NCBI GenBank assembly: GCA_964569845.1
Contig: CAZMUQ010000008.1
Span: forward strand, 1-44,989
Length of the DNA stretch: 44,989 nt
Origin: CAZMUQ01 sp964569845
GTDB taxonomy: Archaea; Thermoproteota; Bathyarchaeia; Hecatellales; Hecatellaceae
Reading direction: 5' to 3'
The notes under the pieces are model-generated. The model searched no databases. It was not told the origin of the DNA and saw only the letters and a list, made by a program, of their open reading frames with translations. Below, in pieces: positions 18,058-26,483 of this stretch (positions are counted from its first letter, which is position 1; each line of letters begins with the position of its first letter). The translations under genes were made by a program, and so were the position numbers.

Positions 18058-18618
18058 ATGGCTAAACCCGGATATATTAAGGCTTTTATTCTTCTCAAGG
18101 TAGCAGTGGGAGAAGAAGATAATGTTGCTAAAAAACTTTTTGATATTTTTGAGGTTAAAGAGGTTTATATGATTACTGGGGAGTTTGATATTTTATGTAT
18201 TATTGAATCTGAGGAAGAACTTGTACATCCATGGAGGAAGATTACTGAGCTCATACTTAAAAAGATTAGAAAAATAGATGGAATTACAGAAACAAAAACA
18301 ATCATACCATTTTCAACCCAAACAAAATCAGGTCAAATAGGTTTAAAGGAAAAAGCTGTTAAAAGTTTTATATTTATTGAAACTGAAACTGGTAAGGAAA
18401 AGTATGTTATGAAAAAGCTCTTAAATATTGATGAAATTCAGGAGGTATACTTTATTCCTGGTAAGGCAGATATTTTAGCAGTTTTAGAAATAGAAAAGAG
18501 TCTCACCACACCCTACCCAGATAAAGTTTTAAGCATAGTGATAGACAAGGTTAGAGTAATACCAGGTGTAAGAGATACCGAAACAATAATTCCAGACCGC
18601 TCACATATTAAACCTTAA
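18058..18618 (+). CDS. Tandem Lrp/AsnC RAM-domain protein without HTH
   Basis: A 186-residue protein made of two RAM (AsnC ligand-binding) domains, about 6-90 and 101-182. Each copy shows the same pattern: (K/S)FI(L/F)I...G.E..V..KL..I.E(V/I)(K/Q)EVY.I.G..DIL, and ends with G(I/V)..T(E/K)T.IIP. There is no DNA-binding helix-turn-helix, so it would sense amino acids or effectors and act through partners or as a stand-alone RAM protein. The fused dimer is less common than single RAM proteins. Separate promoter; the next gene (Elf1) begins 66 bases downstream. Confidence 0.8.
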   Translation: MAKPGYIKAFILLKVAVGEEDNVAKKLFDIFEVKEVYMITGEFDILCIIESEEELVHPWRKITELILKKIRKIDGITETKTIIPFSTQTKSGQIGLKEKAVKSFIFIETETGKEKYVMKKLLNIDEIQEVYFIPGKADILAVLEIEKSLTTPYPDKVLSIVIDKVRVIPGVRDTETIIPDRSHIKP

Positions 18619-18684
18619 GTTTAGGCAAAAACTTAGATAAGCTAATATCATTTAAAGTTAAAAAGGATTTGATGAGGGTTAAAT

Positions 18685-18927
18685 TTGGGAAGGAGGCGTA
18701 AAAGAAAAACTATAAAAATTGTAAAAAAGAAGCTCCCAAAATATTTTACATGCCCAAGATGTGGAGCTCATGCTGTAAAGGTTACGTTAAGCGAAATTAA
18801 AGATAAAGCATTTGTTAGATGTGGAGTTTGCGGATTAAGTAGTGAAATCCCTGTTACAGGGTCAACTCAACCTGTAGACATTTACTGCAGATTTACTGAC
18901 CTTTTCTATGCCGGACAAATAAGCTAG
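18685..18927 (+). CDS. Transcription elongation factor Elf1-like (zinc ribbon)
   Basis: An 80-residue protein: a basic N-terminus (GRRRKRKTIKIVKKK), a zinc ribbon with CPRC (residues 23-26) and CGVC (46-49) and a C-terminal tail with PVDIYCRFTDLFY. This is the archaeal/eukaryal Elf1 layout; Elf1 binds RNA polymerase during elongation. The start is TTG 18685 with a GAGGG site seven bases upstream. It lies 13 bases before DNA polymerase D DP2 and is probably in one operon with it, linking transcription and replication functions. Confidence 0.85.
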   Translation: MGRRRKRKTIKIVKKKLPKYFTCPRCGAHAVKVTLSEIKDKAFVRCGVCGLSSEIPVTGSTQPVDIYCRFTDLFYAGQIS

Positions 18928-18940
18928 GTGGAAGGTAGAA

Positions 18941-21900
18941 TTGTCCCTTCCATCATGTAGTGAAGAATATAAAGCTTATTTTACAAGACTTGAAGAAGAG
19001 CTTAAACAGCTTTTTAGTATAGCAAATGCTGCTAAAGCTAAAGGTTTAGATCCTAAAATACGTGTTGAGGATGAAATTTCTATTTCAAGAGACTTTGCTG
19101 AAAGAGTTGAAAGTATGGTTGGACCTCCAGGTGTAGCTAAAAGAATTAGGGAACTTAGCCATATGGAAAGGGTTTCACTAGCGTTTAAAATTGCTGAAGA
19201 AATTGTTTATGGAAGATTTGGAGGAGGCGAACCTGAAAAACTTGCTGAACAAGCAGTAAAAACTGGTACAGCAATATTAACAGAGGGAGTTACAGTAGCA
19301 CCTATACAAGGGATAGTTAAAGTTTCAATTAAGAAACGCCAAACAGAGCATGGCTTATTAAGGTATCTTGCAATCTATTTTGCTGGCCCTATAAGGTCTG
19401 CTGGAGGAACAGAACTAGCCCTAATAACTGTTCTTGGAGACCACATCAGAAAAATACTTGGACTTAACAGTTATAAAGCTTCAGAGGAAGAAGTTTTAAG
19501 GTTTATTGAGGAGTTAAGACTTTATGAAAGAGAAATTTCACGTTTCCAGTTTCATGTTGATGATGAAACAATAGCTTATATTCTTAAGCATTTACCAGTT
19601 GAAGTTACAGGAATAAAAACAGACCCTGTTGAAGTTTCATCTTTCAGAAATATTCCAGGAATCGAAACAAACTGTGTCCGTGGAGGGGCTTTAAGAGTCG
19701 TAAATGATGGCATAGCAGGTAGAGCTTCAAAAGTTTGGAAAGTTGTAGATGAGCTTAAAATTAAAGGATGGGAGTGGTTAAAAAATATCATCGTAAAGGA
19801 GGTTGAAGCTGAAGAGGAAATTGGATATCTTCAAGATATTATTGCAGGCAGACCAGTATTTTCCCCCCCATCATTTACAAGTATTTCTGGAGGGTTTAGG
19901 TTAAGATATGGTAGAGCAAGAAATACAGGGTTATCTTGTGTAGGAGTACATCCTGCTACAATGGTTATTGTTGACGGATTTATTGCTGTTGGAACTCAGC
20001 TACGCTTAGAATTTCCATGTAAAGGAGGTGTTGTAAGTGCTGTTGAAACAATAGAACCTCCAATTGTAAGATTAAAAGATGAATCTGTTGTTAGAATCGA
20101 AAGTTTAGAGGAAGCACTAGAAGTTAAAGATAAGATTGAAAAAATTCTCTTCCTAGGAGACCTTCTAATCTCCTATTCAGAATTTTTTGAGAATGATAAA
20201 AATCTTACTCCTTCAGGATATGTTGAAGAGTGGTGGATTTTAGATTTTAAAAAAGAAATAAAGGAAAAATTTCATGACTCTCTTGAAAAATTATCAGAAA
20301 AGTTAAACATTCCATTAACACGATTAGAAGTTCTTATAAACGAATTCTTAAAAATTAAGCCTACTGTTGACGAAGCATTAAAAATATCCTTAACTTTAGA
20401 CGTACCTCTTCACCCAAAATATACATATTTTTGGAGAAGATTAACATTAGATGAATTTTTTATGCTTAGGGAAACTTTAAAAAGACATTTAGAGGATTTA
20501 AACAAAATTAACAACAACTACTTAAAATTAGATTATAGTGAGAAATTAAAGGATATTCTTGAAAAACTTCTTATTCCCCATAAGATTGAAAATGATAAAA
20601 TAGTTTTAAATGAAGAATTTAAAATTTTACATCACTGCTTAGGTTTAACCAAATTTAAAAACCTTCCACCTGACGAGAAAAACATTCTTAAAATTGTAAG
20701 TTTTCTTGCAGGATTCAAGGTTAAAGATAAATATTCAACTTTTGTTGGAGCAAGAATGGGCAGACCGGAGAAGGCTAAAGAAAGGAAAATGAAGCCTCCT
20801 GTACACCTACTATTTCCAGTCGGATTAAGCGGGGGGCCTCAACGTAACCTTATTGAAGCATCAAAAAATATTGTTGAAGTTGAGTTAGTTAACAGAGTTT
20901 GTAAAAAATGTGGAAAAGAAACTTATAGACCTATATGCCCCAACTGCGGAGAAAAAACAAACCCTCAAATTCTTTGCCCTGCTTGTGGTAGAAATTTAGC
21001 TAATAAAAATACTTGCCCAATCTGCAAAGTTGAAGGAAAATTTTACAGAAAACAGATTGTAGATTTAAGGGATGAGTTAGAAAATGCTTGCAAAAATTTA
21101 GGAATTCAGCATCCACCTGAAGTTTTAAAGGGAGTTAAAGGTTTAACAAATGAGAAAAAAATTCCTGAGCTTTTAGAAAAAGGCCTGCTTAGAGCAAAAC
21201 ATGGTTTAACTGTTTTTAAGGATGGGACAATAAGATATGATATTACAAATGCACCTCTAACACACTTTAAACCATCAGAAGTTAATGTTTCTATTGAGAA
21301 ACTTAAAGAACTAGGTTATAATAAAGATTGGAGGGGGAAACCTTTAACAGATTCAAACCAGCTTCTTGAACTTAAAGTTCAAGATATAATTATCCCTGAA
21401 AAATGTGCAAATTATCTTGTTAAGGTTGCTAATTTTATTGATGAGCTTCTAGAAAAACTTTACAAGCTACCAAGATTTTACAATGTTAAAAGAAAGGAAG
21501 ACCTGATTGGACATTTGATAATAGGATTATCACCTCATACATCTAATGGTGTTCTTGGAAGAATTATAGGTTTTTCAAAATTAAATGTATGCTATGCTCA
21601 CCCATTATGGATAGCCGCAAAAAGGAGAGATTGTGATGGGGATGAAGATTCTATTATGCTTACATTAGATGTACTATTAAACTTTTCAAGAGAATATGCC
21701 CCCGAACAAATAGGCGGAATAATGGATACTCCATTACTTTTAACACCAATAATTAACCCATTAGAAGTTGATGACCAAGTTTGGTCTTTAGATTTATCAG
21801 TAACTTATCCTGAAGAATTCTACTACAAAACATTTGAAGAAGCAAGCCCAAGAGAAGTTTCAAAAAGCATGAATATGCTTATGTTTAAGCTTAATAAACC

Positions 21901-22393
21901 AGAGCAATATGAAGGTTACACCTTTATGCATAACGTATCAAACATAAATTGCCTGATTAATGAAAACATGTATAAGAAACTTAAAACTATGAAGGATAAG
22001 CTCCAAAAACAAATGCTACTGATGGATAAAATTGAGGGGGTAGATTCTAAGGAGGTTGCTAAAAAAGTTCTTGATGTACATTTTATGAGAGATATTGTTG
22101 GTAATCTTAAAGGTTTTGCAAGCCAACCATTTAGATGCAAAAGATGTAACGTAAAATATAGAAGAGTACCTTTAAAAGGTAGATGCCTAAAATGTGGAGG
22201 GGAACTTACTCTAACTGTTTACAAAGGTACAGTACAAAAATATCTTGGAGTTGCAGAATGGCTTACACAAATTTATGGTGTTGAAGATTACTACAAACAA
22301 AGAGTTGAACTAGTAATGAGTGAGGTTGAATCTGTTTTTGTAAAAGAAATGTTAAACGAGAAAAAAAGTAAAGTTTTAACAGATTTTATGTAG
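18941..22393 (+). CDS. polC: DNA polymerase D large subunit DP2 (catalytic)
   Basis: A 1150-residue DP2 subunit of the archaeal replicative polymerase D. The catalytic site is KRRDCDGDEDS with Asp899 and Asp901. A zinc-ribbon region with CKKCGK...CPNCGEK...CPACGR...CPIC lies near 652-695, and a second with FRCKRCNVKYRR and CLKCGGEL near 1062-1088. N-terminal motifs GPIRSAGGTELALI and YGRARNTGLSCVG are typical of the family. The length fits an intein-free gene. No consensus PCNA-binding tail is seen at the C-terminus. It starts at TTG 18941. DP1, the exonuclease partner, is not in the window. PolD is absent from most Crenarchaeota, so this helps place the organism. Confidence 0.96.
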   Translation: MSLPSCSEEYKAYFTRLEEELKQLFSIANAAKAKGLDPKIRVEDEISISRDFAERVESMVGPPGVAKRIRELSHMERVSLAFKIAEEIVYGRFGGGEPEKLAEQAVKTGTAILTEGVTVAPIQGIVKVSIKKRQTEHGLLRYLAIYFAGPIRSAGGTELALITVLGDHIRKILGLNSYKASEEEVLRFIEELRLYEREISRFQFHVDDETIAYILKHLPVEVTGIKTDPVEVSSFRNIPGIETNCVRGGALRVVNDGIAGRASKVWKVVDELKIKGWEWLKNIIVKEVEAEEEIGYLQDIIAGRPVFSPPSFTSISGGFRLRYGRARNTGLSCVGVHPATMVIVDGFIAVGTQLRLEFPCKGGVVSAVETIEPPIVRLKDESVVRIESLEEALEVKDKIEKILFLGDLLISYSEFFENDKNLTPSGYVEEWWILDFKKEIKEKFHDSLEKLSEKLNIPLTRLEVLINEFLKIKPTVDEALKISLTLDVPLHPKYTYFWRRLTLDEFFMLRETLKRHLEDLNKINNNYLKLDYSEKLKDILEKLLIPHKIENDKIVLNEEFKILHHCLGLTKFKNLPPDEKNILKIVSFLAGFKVKDKYSTFVGARMGRPEKAKERKMKPPVHLLFPVGLSGGPQRNLIEASKNIVEVELVNRVCKKCGKETYRPICPNCGEKTNPQILCPACGRNLANKNTCPICKVEGKFYRKQIVDLRDELENACKNLGIQHPPEVLKGVKGLTNEKKIPELLEKGLLRAKHGLTVFKDGTIRYDITNAPLTHFKPSEVNVSIEKLKELGYNKDWRGKPLTDSNQLLELKVQDIIIPEKCANYLVKVANFIDELLEKLYKLPRFYNVKRKEDLIGHLIIGLSPHTSNGVLGRIIGFSKLNVCYAHPLWIAAKRRDCDGDEDSIMLTLDVLLNFSREYAPEQIGGIMDTPLLLTPIINPLEVDDQVWSLDLSVTYPEEFYYKTFEEASPREVSKSMNMLMFKLNKPEQYEGYTFMHNVSNINCLINENMYKKLKTMKDKLQKQMLLMDKIEGVDSKEVAKKVLDVHFMRDIVGNLKGFASQPFRCKRCNVKYRRVPLKGRCLKCGGELTLTVYKGTVQKYLGVAEWLTQIYGVEDYYKQRVELVMSEVESVFVKEMLNEKKSKVLTDFM

Positions 22394-22420
22394 TAGCAGA
22401 CGATTATATTACAAGTAGAG

Positions 22421-22687
22421 ATGTTTTATCATCCAAATGCATATATACCATCAATAATAAATAAAAGCCCAGGTTTAGAAAAAAGAACAAAAATTCTGAA
22501 CATTTTAGCTGAAAGGAAAATTAACTTAAAAAATTTACAACAAAAAACTGGAATAAAAACTTCAACATTAAATTATCATCTAAAGTTACTTGAAAAACAT
22601 GGAATTGTTAAGAGAAGAAGGATAGGTAAAGGAGTAGTTATTGAAGAATTAGGAATGGGGCAAAGAACAATTAAGGAATATTTTTAA
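22421..22687 (+). CDS. Small winged-helix transcription regulator (ArsR-like)
   Basis: An 88-residue protein with a winged helix at about 22-75: KILNILAERKINLKNLQQKT, recognition helix GIKTSTLNYHLKLLEKHGIV and a wing with RRRIGKGVVI. ArsR/MarR-like archaeal regulators of this size act as dimers on promoters. No metal or ligand site is seen. It sits between DP2 and the nitrilase gene, 28 and 11-20 bases away, so all may be one transcription unit. Its target is unknown. Confidence 0.7.
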   Translation: MFYHPNAYIPSIINKSPGLEKRTKILNILAERKINLKNLQQKTGIKTSTLNYHLKLLEKHGIVKRRRIGKGVVIEELGMGQRTIKEYF

Positions 22688-22698
22688 CGAGTAAAAAG

Positions 22699-23499
22699 GT
22701 GTTCTACTTGAAAATTAGAATTGGATTTATACAGTTTGCAAAATTAGAAAACAAGAATTTAAATGTTAAAAAAATGAGAAAACTTCTTTTAAGGATTAAA
22801 AATTCAAGGATAGTATGCCTACCTGAAGCTTGGATTGGGAAAGGAGAAATTCTCACAAATAGAGAGTTAAAAGAGATTTATTCTCTTTTTGGCGAAATTG
22901 CAGCTAAGAGGGGTTTTTATCTTTTACTAGGAGGACTTCTCATCCAGAGGGAAGGAAAAGTTTTTTCATCATGCCCTATTCTTAATGATAAGGGTGAAGT
23001 TGAAGGTTTCACTGATAAGCTTTTCCCCTCATTAGCTGTAGGTGAAAGAAGCTTCTGTAGTTTTGGTGAAACATTAAATGTGTTTTCTGTTGATGGAGTA
23101 AAGTTTGGAGTAGCTATTTGTGTTGACGCATTTTATCCTGAGATTGTAAGAAGTTTAGCTTTGAAAGGTGCAAAAATTATTTTTAATCCCTCAGTAATAC
23201 CCTTAGACCGAATAAATCTTTGGAAATGTATTGGAAGAGTAAGAGCTGCTGAAAATACGGTTTTTTACGCATTTATAAACAATACCTTGACAACTTATCC
23301 TGATGGAAGAAAAGTTGCAGGTCAAAGCTATGTTACAAATCCAAATGGAGATTTAATTTTTCAAGCTGGAGAGGAAGAAGGTGTTTTTGAGCTGGATTTA
23401 GATCTTTCACAAATAGATGAAATTCGAAAAAGATGGCCCTACTTGTCAGATATTAAAAAACGTAGGTTCACTTTTCAGATAAAACCTATTAAGCAGTAA
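22699..23499 (+). CDS. Carbon-nitrogen hydrolase (nitrilase superfamily)
   Basis: A 266-residue nitrilase-fold enzyme with the complete Glu-Lys-Cys triad: Glu43 in CLPEAW, Lys107 in TDKLFPS and Cys141 in AICVDAFYPE. Superfamily members hydrolyse nitriles or amides, or remove carbamoyl groups; the substrate cannot be told. The given GTG at 22699 is part of the AAAGGTG ribosome-binding site; TTG 22708 (MKIRIGF) lies six bases downstream and is the probable start. It follows the winged-helix gene closely. Confidence 0.83.
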   Translation: MFYLKIRIGFIQFAKLENKNLNVKKMRKLLLRIKNSRIVCLPEAWIGKGEILTNRELKEIYSLFGEIAAKRGFYLLLGGLLIQREGKVFSSCPILNDKGEVEGFTDKLFPSLAVGERSFCSFGETLNVFSVDGVKFGVAICVDAFYPEIVRSLALKGAKIIFNPSVIPLDRINLWKCIGRVRAAENTVFYAFINNTLTTYPDGRKVAGQSYVTNPNGDLIFQAGEEEGVFELDLDLSQIDEIRKRWPYLSDIKKRRFTFQIKPIKQ

Positions 23500-23554
23500 A
23501 AACCCAAGGTATCAATCTGTCATCACAAGTAATCGCTAAAAAATTAATTGTATG

Positions 23555-24766
23555 TTATTTACCAGATAATCCTAAAAATTTTAAGCGTTCATCTGTAGAG
23601 AAAACTTTTTTGAATGTTTCTTCTGAAACATTTACCCTAATTTTTTTTGTTCTACCATAACGCCCAAGATTAACTATTCTAGCATCCAAAATACCAAGCA
23701 TTGCAAGCTCTGTTAAAAGACTGTTAACTCTCCTTTGAGTTAAAGCTTCAACATTAAATCTTTCACATAAAACTCTATAAACATCATAGAGACTGCCAGT
23801 TGTAGCTTCATTGTTATTTTTTGATAGCATGTAGGCTGAATACAGTAAAATTTTTGAGTGAAGTGGTAACGAACTTAAAACCTCAAAAACGCGGTCATGC
23901 TCAATCTTTCTTTGAGCTTCTTGCACATGTTCTTCTCTAACAATTTTTTCACCTTTTCTTTCAGCAATTTCACCTGCAACTCTTACAAGGTCTAAGGCCC
24001 TTCTAGCATCTCCATGCTCAGCAGCAGCCAAAGCAGCACAAAAGTTTAAGGTTGATTCTGGAAAACTATTTGGCTGAAACGCTAACCTTACTCTTTGAAG
24101 TAAAATATCTTTAATTTGCTCAGCAGTATAAGGTTTAAAAACAATTTCCTCTTCACTAAGACTACTAATAACTCTAGGGTCAAGCATATCTTTAAAATAT
24201 AAGTCGTTAGATATTCCTATAACACTAACCTTACTTTGAGAAAGCTCCTCATTTATCCTTGTTAAAGCATAAAGCATATCATCCCCATGGTTTTTAACTA
24301 AAACATCAACTTCATCTAACGCAACAATAAATGATACATTTAGATCGTTAATACGAGTTTTAAATCTCTTTAAAACTTCAGCTGTAGCCAGCCCAGTAAA
24401 TGGTATTTTAACACCAATAGCAGAGCACATTGAAGATAGTATACGATATTCTGTGCCTATAGTTCTACAGTTCACATAGCATATAGTAACCTTTCTGTTA
24501 AGCTCTAAACTCTTCTTTTGGAGTTGTCTTAGAACATAGCGTGCAACAGCAGTTTTACCAGTACCAGTTTTACCATAAACAAAGAGGTTAGAGCATTTTA
24601 AACCTCTTAATGAAGGAGCTAAAATTTCACCAAACTTTAATATTTCCTCCTCTCTATGAGGAAGTTCGTCGGGTATAAAGTCATGTCTAAGAACTTCATG
24701 GTTAAGAAAGATTGAAGATTTATTGATAAATTTTTCAAAAATAGATTCAAGCTTGTTCATAGCCAA
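23555..24766 (-). CDS. cdc6: Orc1/Cdc6 replication initiator, AAA+ ATPase
   Basis: A 403-residue Orc1/Cdc6 protein. Walker A is GKTGTGKT (65-72), Walker B with sensor context FIVALDEVDVLV, arginine-finger region DPRVISSL, and HGDARRALDLVRVAGEIAE as sensor 2. The C-terminal third (about 300-395) is the winged helix that reads ORB boxes, with YRVLCERFNVEALTQRRVNSLLTELAMLGIL. The gene faces away from two ORB-like boxes 600 and 740 bases beyond its start. Archaeal orc genes are usually beside the origin they serve, so this supports an origin here. The start ATG at 24766 gives MAMNK; ATG 24760 is an alternative. Confidence 0.93.
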   Translation of the reverse strand: MAMNKLESIFEKFINKSSIFLNHEVLRHDFIPDELPHREEEILKFGEILAPSLRGLKCSNLFVYGKTGTGKTAVARYVLRQLQKKSLELNRKVTICYVNCRTIGTEYRILSSMCSAIGVKIPFTGLATAEVLKRFKTRINDLNVSFIVALDEVDVLVKNHGDDMLYALTRINEELSQSKVSVIGISNDLYFKDMLDPRVISSLSEEEIVFKPYTAEQIKDILLQRVRLAFQPNSFPESTLNFCAALAAAEHGDARRALDLVRVAGEIAERKGEKIVREEHVQEAQRKIEHDRVFEVLSSLPLHSKILLYSAYMLSKNNNEATTGSLYDVYRVLCERFNVEALTQRRVNSLLTELAMLGILDARIVNLGRYGRTKKIRVNVSEETFKKVFSTDERLKFLGLSGK

Positions 24767-24998
24767 ACCAGTTACACCTAACTAAGGTTCAGGTAAAAAG
24801 GAAAAATAAATTCTTATGTGCAAAAAAATGTGAGAAAAGAACAAAAAATAAGATTGAACATTTTGATCAATTTTACATGCTATTAAGCAAAAATTAACAT
24901 TAAATCAAGAGTAAAGAAAGAGCAAAATGTGGTTGAAAAACTATAGAGATTTTACTAAGTTTTGTTTTTAAAAGTATGTGATAAAGATTTTTTAAAGC
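24767..24998. other. AT-rich spacer next to Orc1/Cdc6
   Basis: This 232-base gap is A-rich on the plus strand, with runs such as CAAAAAAATG and AACAAAAAATAAG. It holds the orc1 promoter on one side. No strong ORB box, tRNA or ORF was found. It could act as a duplex-unwinding element of an origin, but that is speculation. Confidence 0.3.
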
Positions 24999-25367
24999 TT
25001 AGGGCATAATATCATAGAGGTTGCTAACTTTAGGATGAATATCTCTTAAAAATATTGTAGTTTCTAGCTTATTGAATTCTTCCTGAAGATTTTTTAGGAA
25101 AAGGTAAGCTTTCCACTGATTCTTTTTGATAAATGCTTTTAACATTAGGTACGTTGTATAATCGTTTGGATAGTTACGTATTCTTTTACTTTTTCTTTCA
25201 GGCAAGTAAAAGTATATTCTACGAAGACTTATACCTAACTCTTTAGCAATTTCCCTTGAATTAAAACCATATTCCTTGTAAAGATAATTGAAAAGCCTAA
25301 TTCTCTCACTCTTAGGTATATAGTGTGCAAACCTCTTTAGTATTTCATCCACACTCATACCCCTCAA
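24999..25367 (-). CDS. Small HTH DNA-binding protein beside Orc1/Cdc6
   Basis: A 122-residue protein with a clear helix-turn-helix at about 30-57 (LYKEYGFNSREIAKELGISL then RRIYFYLPE). The remainder is a basic helical segment, including ERKSKRIRNYPNDY. No sensor domain is seen. It lies between orc1 and the candidate origin, and its start region overlaps the left ORB-like box, so Orc1/Cdc6 binding and transcription of this gene would interfere. The start could be TTG 25367 or ATG 25358. The family is not recognised; a role in origin control or segregation is inferred from position only. Confidence 0.55.
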   Translation of the reverse strand: MRGMSVDEILKRFAHYIPKSERIRLFNYLYKEYGFNSREIAKELGISLRRIYFYLPERKSKRIRNYPNDYTTYLMLKAFIKKNQWKAYLFLKNLQEEFNKLETTIFLRDIHPKVSNLYDIMP

Positions 25368-25380
25368 TTTCCACTAGAGA
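25359..25380 (-). other. ORB-like origin recognition box, left
   Basis: Read on the minus strand this is TCTCTAGTGGAAATTG followed by AGGGGT: the CAGTGGAAA-type core with a G-string seven bases downstream, as in archaeal ORB elements. It matches the right box in 19 of 22 positions and points the opposite way. Confidence 0.6.
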
Positions 25381-25500
25381 ATAAAGTTTTTCTTCTACTA
25401 GAGAGGAGAGAGATAGGTATTTATGTTTCCATCAAAAACTCTTAACTTAGACAACACTTTTTTAGACAAGTTTCCTTAGAATAGACCAGTATAACGTAAT
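25381..25500. other. Candidate origin core between inverted ORB boxes
   Basis: The 120 bases between the two boxes contain AT-rich segments (AAAGTTTTTCTTCTAC; TATTTATGTTTCCATC; CACTTTTTTAGAC) and a degenerate third box core on the minus strand at 25391-25404 (TCTCTAGTAGAAGA). In known archaeal origins inverted ORBs flank the unwinding element. No gene is present. The assignment depends on the ORB match and the orc1 neighbour. Confidence 0.5.
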
Positions 25501-25522
25501 TTTCCAGTGGAAATTAAGGGGT
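25501..25522 (+). other. ORB-like origin recognition box, right
   Basis: TTTCCAGTGGAAATTA followed by AGGGGT closely matches archaeal ORB/mini-ORB elements: a TTCCAGTGGAAA dyad plus a G-string. It is the best match in the window and lies 734 bases upstream of the orc1 start, oriented away from it. Confidence 0.65.
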
Positions 25523-25537
25523 GTCTACATTGTTAAC

Positions 25538-26215
25538 TTAACTCTCACCTGAAAGTTCAAGACTATCCTTAATTCTTTTACTTATCCTGTAGGTGTAAGG
25601 TATTGTTGTTGTATCACGTTCAACATATCCTTCAAGGAAAAGTTTTTTCATAAGCCTTCCTGAATGCTCTCTAGTCTTACCTATAATTTCCCTAATTTCT
25701 GATGCAGTCTTAGGTCCGCTTGTTGCTAAAACTTTTAAAACTTTCATTTCAGTTGCTGTAAGTCTAGCAAACTTAATATCCTTAATATCACCACCCCATT
25801 TTCCCCTTTCCTCTTCAAAAATAATTTTTCTTTGAGAAATTCTTGACTGCAAAATATTCTCACTAAACTTCTTCTCCAGGGATAGAACTTTATCCTTAAG
25901 TGCTTGAAGAGATCTTGAAAGAGAAACTTGAACTTCCATGGTTTTCTTTAAACCTTCAACAAGGGGTTGAATATTTTTTTCATTTTTCACATCATCTAAA
26001 TCTAGGGATAGTTTTTCAATTTTTAATGCTAGATCTTCAACAAACCTTTTTAATTCTCTAAGTCTTCTATCTAACCCTCCTATTGAAAGGTAAATAGGCG
26101 TATATTCATCAGGTGTTTCCCTTTTCTTTCGGGCCTTGATAGTAAAGTAAATTCCAATTATTAAGGTTAAACTTACGGTAACTGCTAGAACTATTATTGT
26201 TAAATCTATAAGCAT
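25538..26215 (-). CDS. Membrane-anchored coiled-coil protein with winged helix
   Basis: A 225-residue protein with an N-terminal transmembrane helix (about 3-27, IIVLAVTVSLTLIIGIYF), a short basic linker, a long heptad-rich coiled coil (about 48-130, GLDRRLRELKRFVEDLALKI and VSLSRSLQALKDKVLSLEKK), and a C-terminal winged helix (about 148-220; ATEMKVLKVLATSGPKTASEIREIIG and TREHSGRLMKKLFLEGYVER). It would hold DNA close to the membrane. Its position 15 bases from the right ORB-like box makes origin tethering or chromosome positioning an attractive idea, not shown. Upstream lies the palindrome cluster, its likely control region. Confidence 0.7.
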   Translation of the reverse strand: MLIDLTIIVLAVTVSLTLIIGIYFTIKARKKRETPDEYTPIYLSIGGLDRRLRELKRFVEDLALKIEKLSLDLDDVKNEKNIQPLVEGLKKTMEVQVSLSRSLQALKDKVLSLEKKFSENILQSRISQRKIIFEEERGKWGGDIKDIKFARLTATEMKVLKVLATSGPKTASEIREIIGKTREHSGRLMKKLFLEGYVERDTTTIPYTYRISKRIKDSLELSGES

Positions 26216-26235
26216 TAATTTACCTCCTATAATTT

Positions 26236-26259
26236 TGTGATATCACGTGATACGTCACA
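26236..26259. repeat. Palindromic operator-like repeat, copy 1
   Basis: TGTGATATCACGTGAT is identical to copy 2 and is followed by ACGTCACA, giving a dyad centred on CACGTG with TGTGA ends. It lies about 20 bases upstream of the start of the membrane winged-helix gene, where a repressor or activator site would be. Confidence 0.6.
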
Positions 26260-26373
26260 GGTGATGTGAGAAAAACATCAAACATCACACTAGAAATCAC
26301 AACTTTTCTATTTTCCTTTTGTAAGTTTTTTTCTCCGTATTTCAGCTTCAAAACACTCCTTTTTACTTACTAT

Positions 26374-26392
26374 TTACCATAATTTATGGTAA
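26374..26392. repeat. 19-bp perfect inverted repeat
   Basis: TTACCATAA and TTATGGTAA are exact inverted copies with one base between. It lies between the two TGTGATATCAC repeats and could be a second operator, or a terminator-like hairpin without a T-run. Confidence 0.5.
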
Positions 26393-26461
26393 TAAATCTT
26401 GTGGTGATGTTTTTTAGGCTTTTCTAGGTCACACTTCATGTTACTTGTGATTTTTTGATGG

Positions 26462-26483
26462 TGTGATATCACGTGATGTCACA
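26462..26483. repeat. Palindromic operator-like repeat, copy 2
   Basis: TGTGATATCAC joined to GTGATGTCACA is a 22-bp dyad with one mismatched pair. It overlaps the stop codon of the 172-residue gene. The first 16 bases repeat copy 1 exactly in direct orientation 226 bases away. Confidence 0.6.

Noticed and set aside
18941..22393. An intein in DP2
   Set aside because: The gene is 1150 codons with continuous polymerase motifs and no Hint-domain or LAGLIDADG-like insertion.
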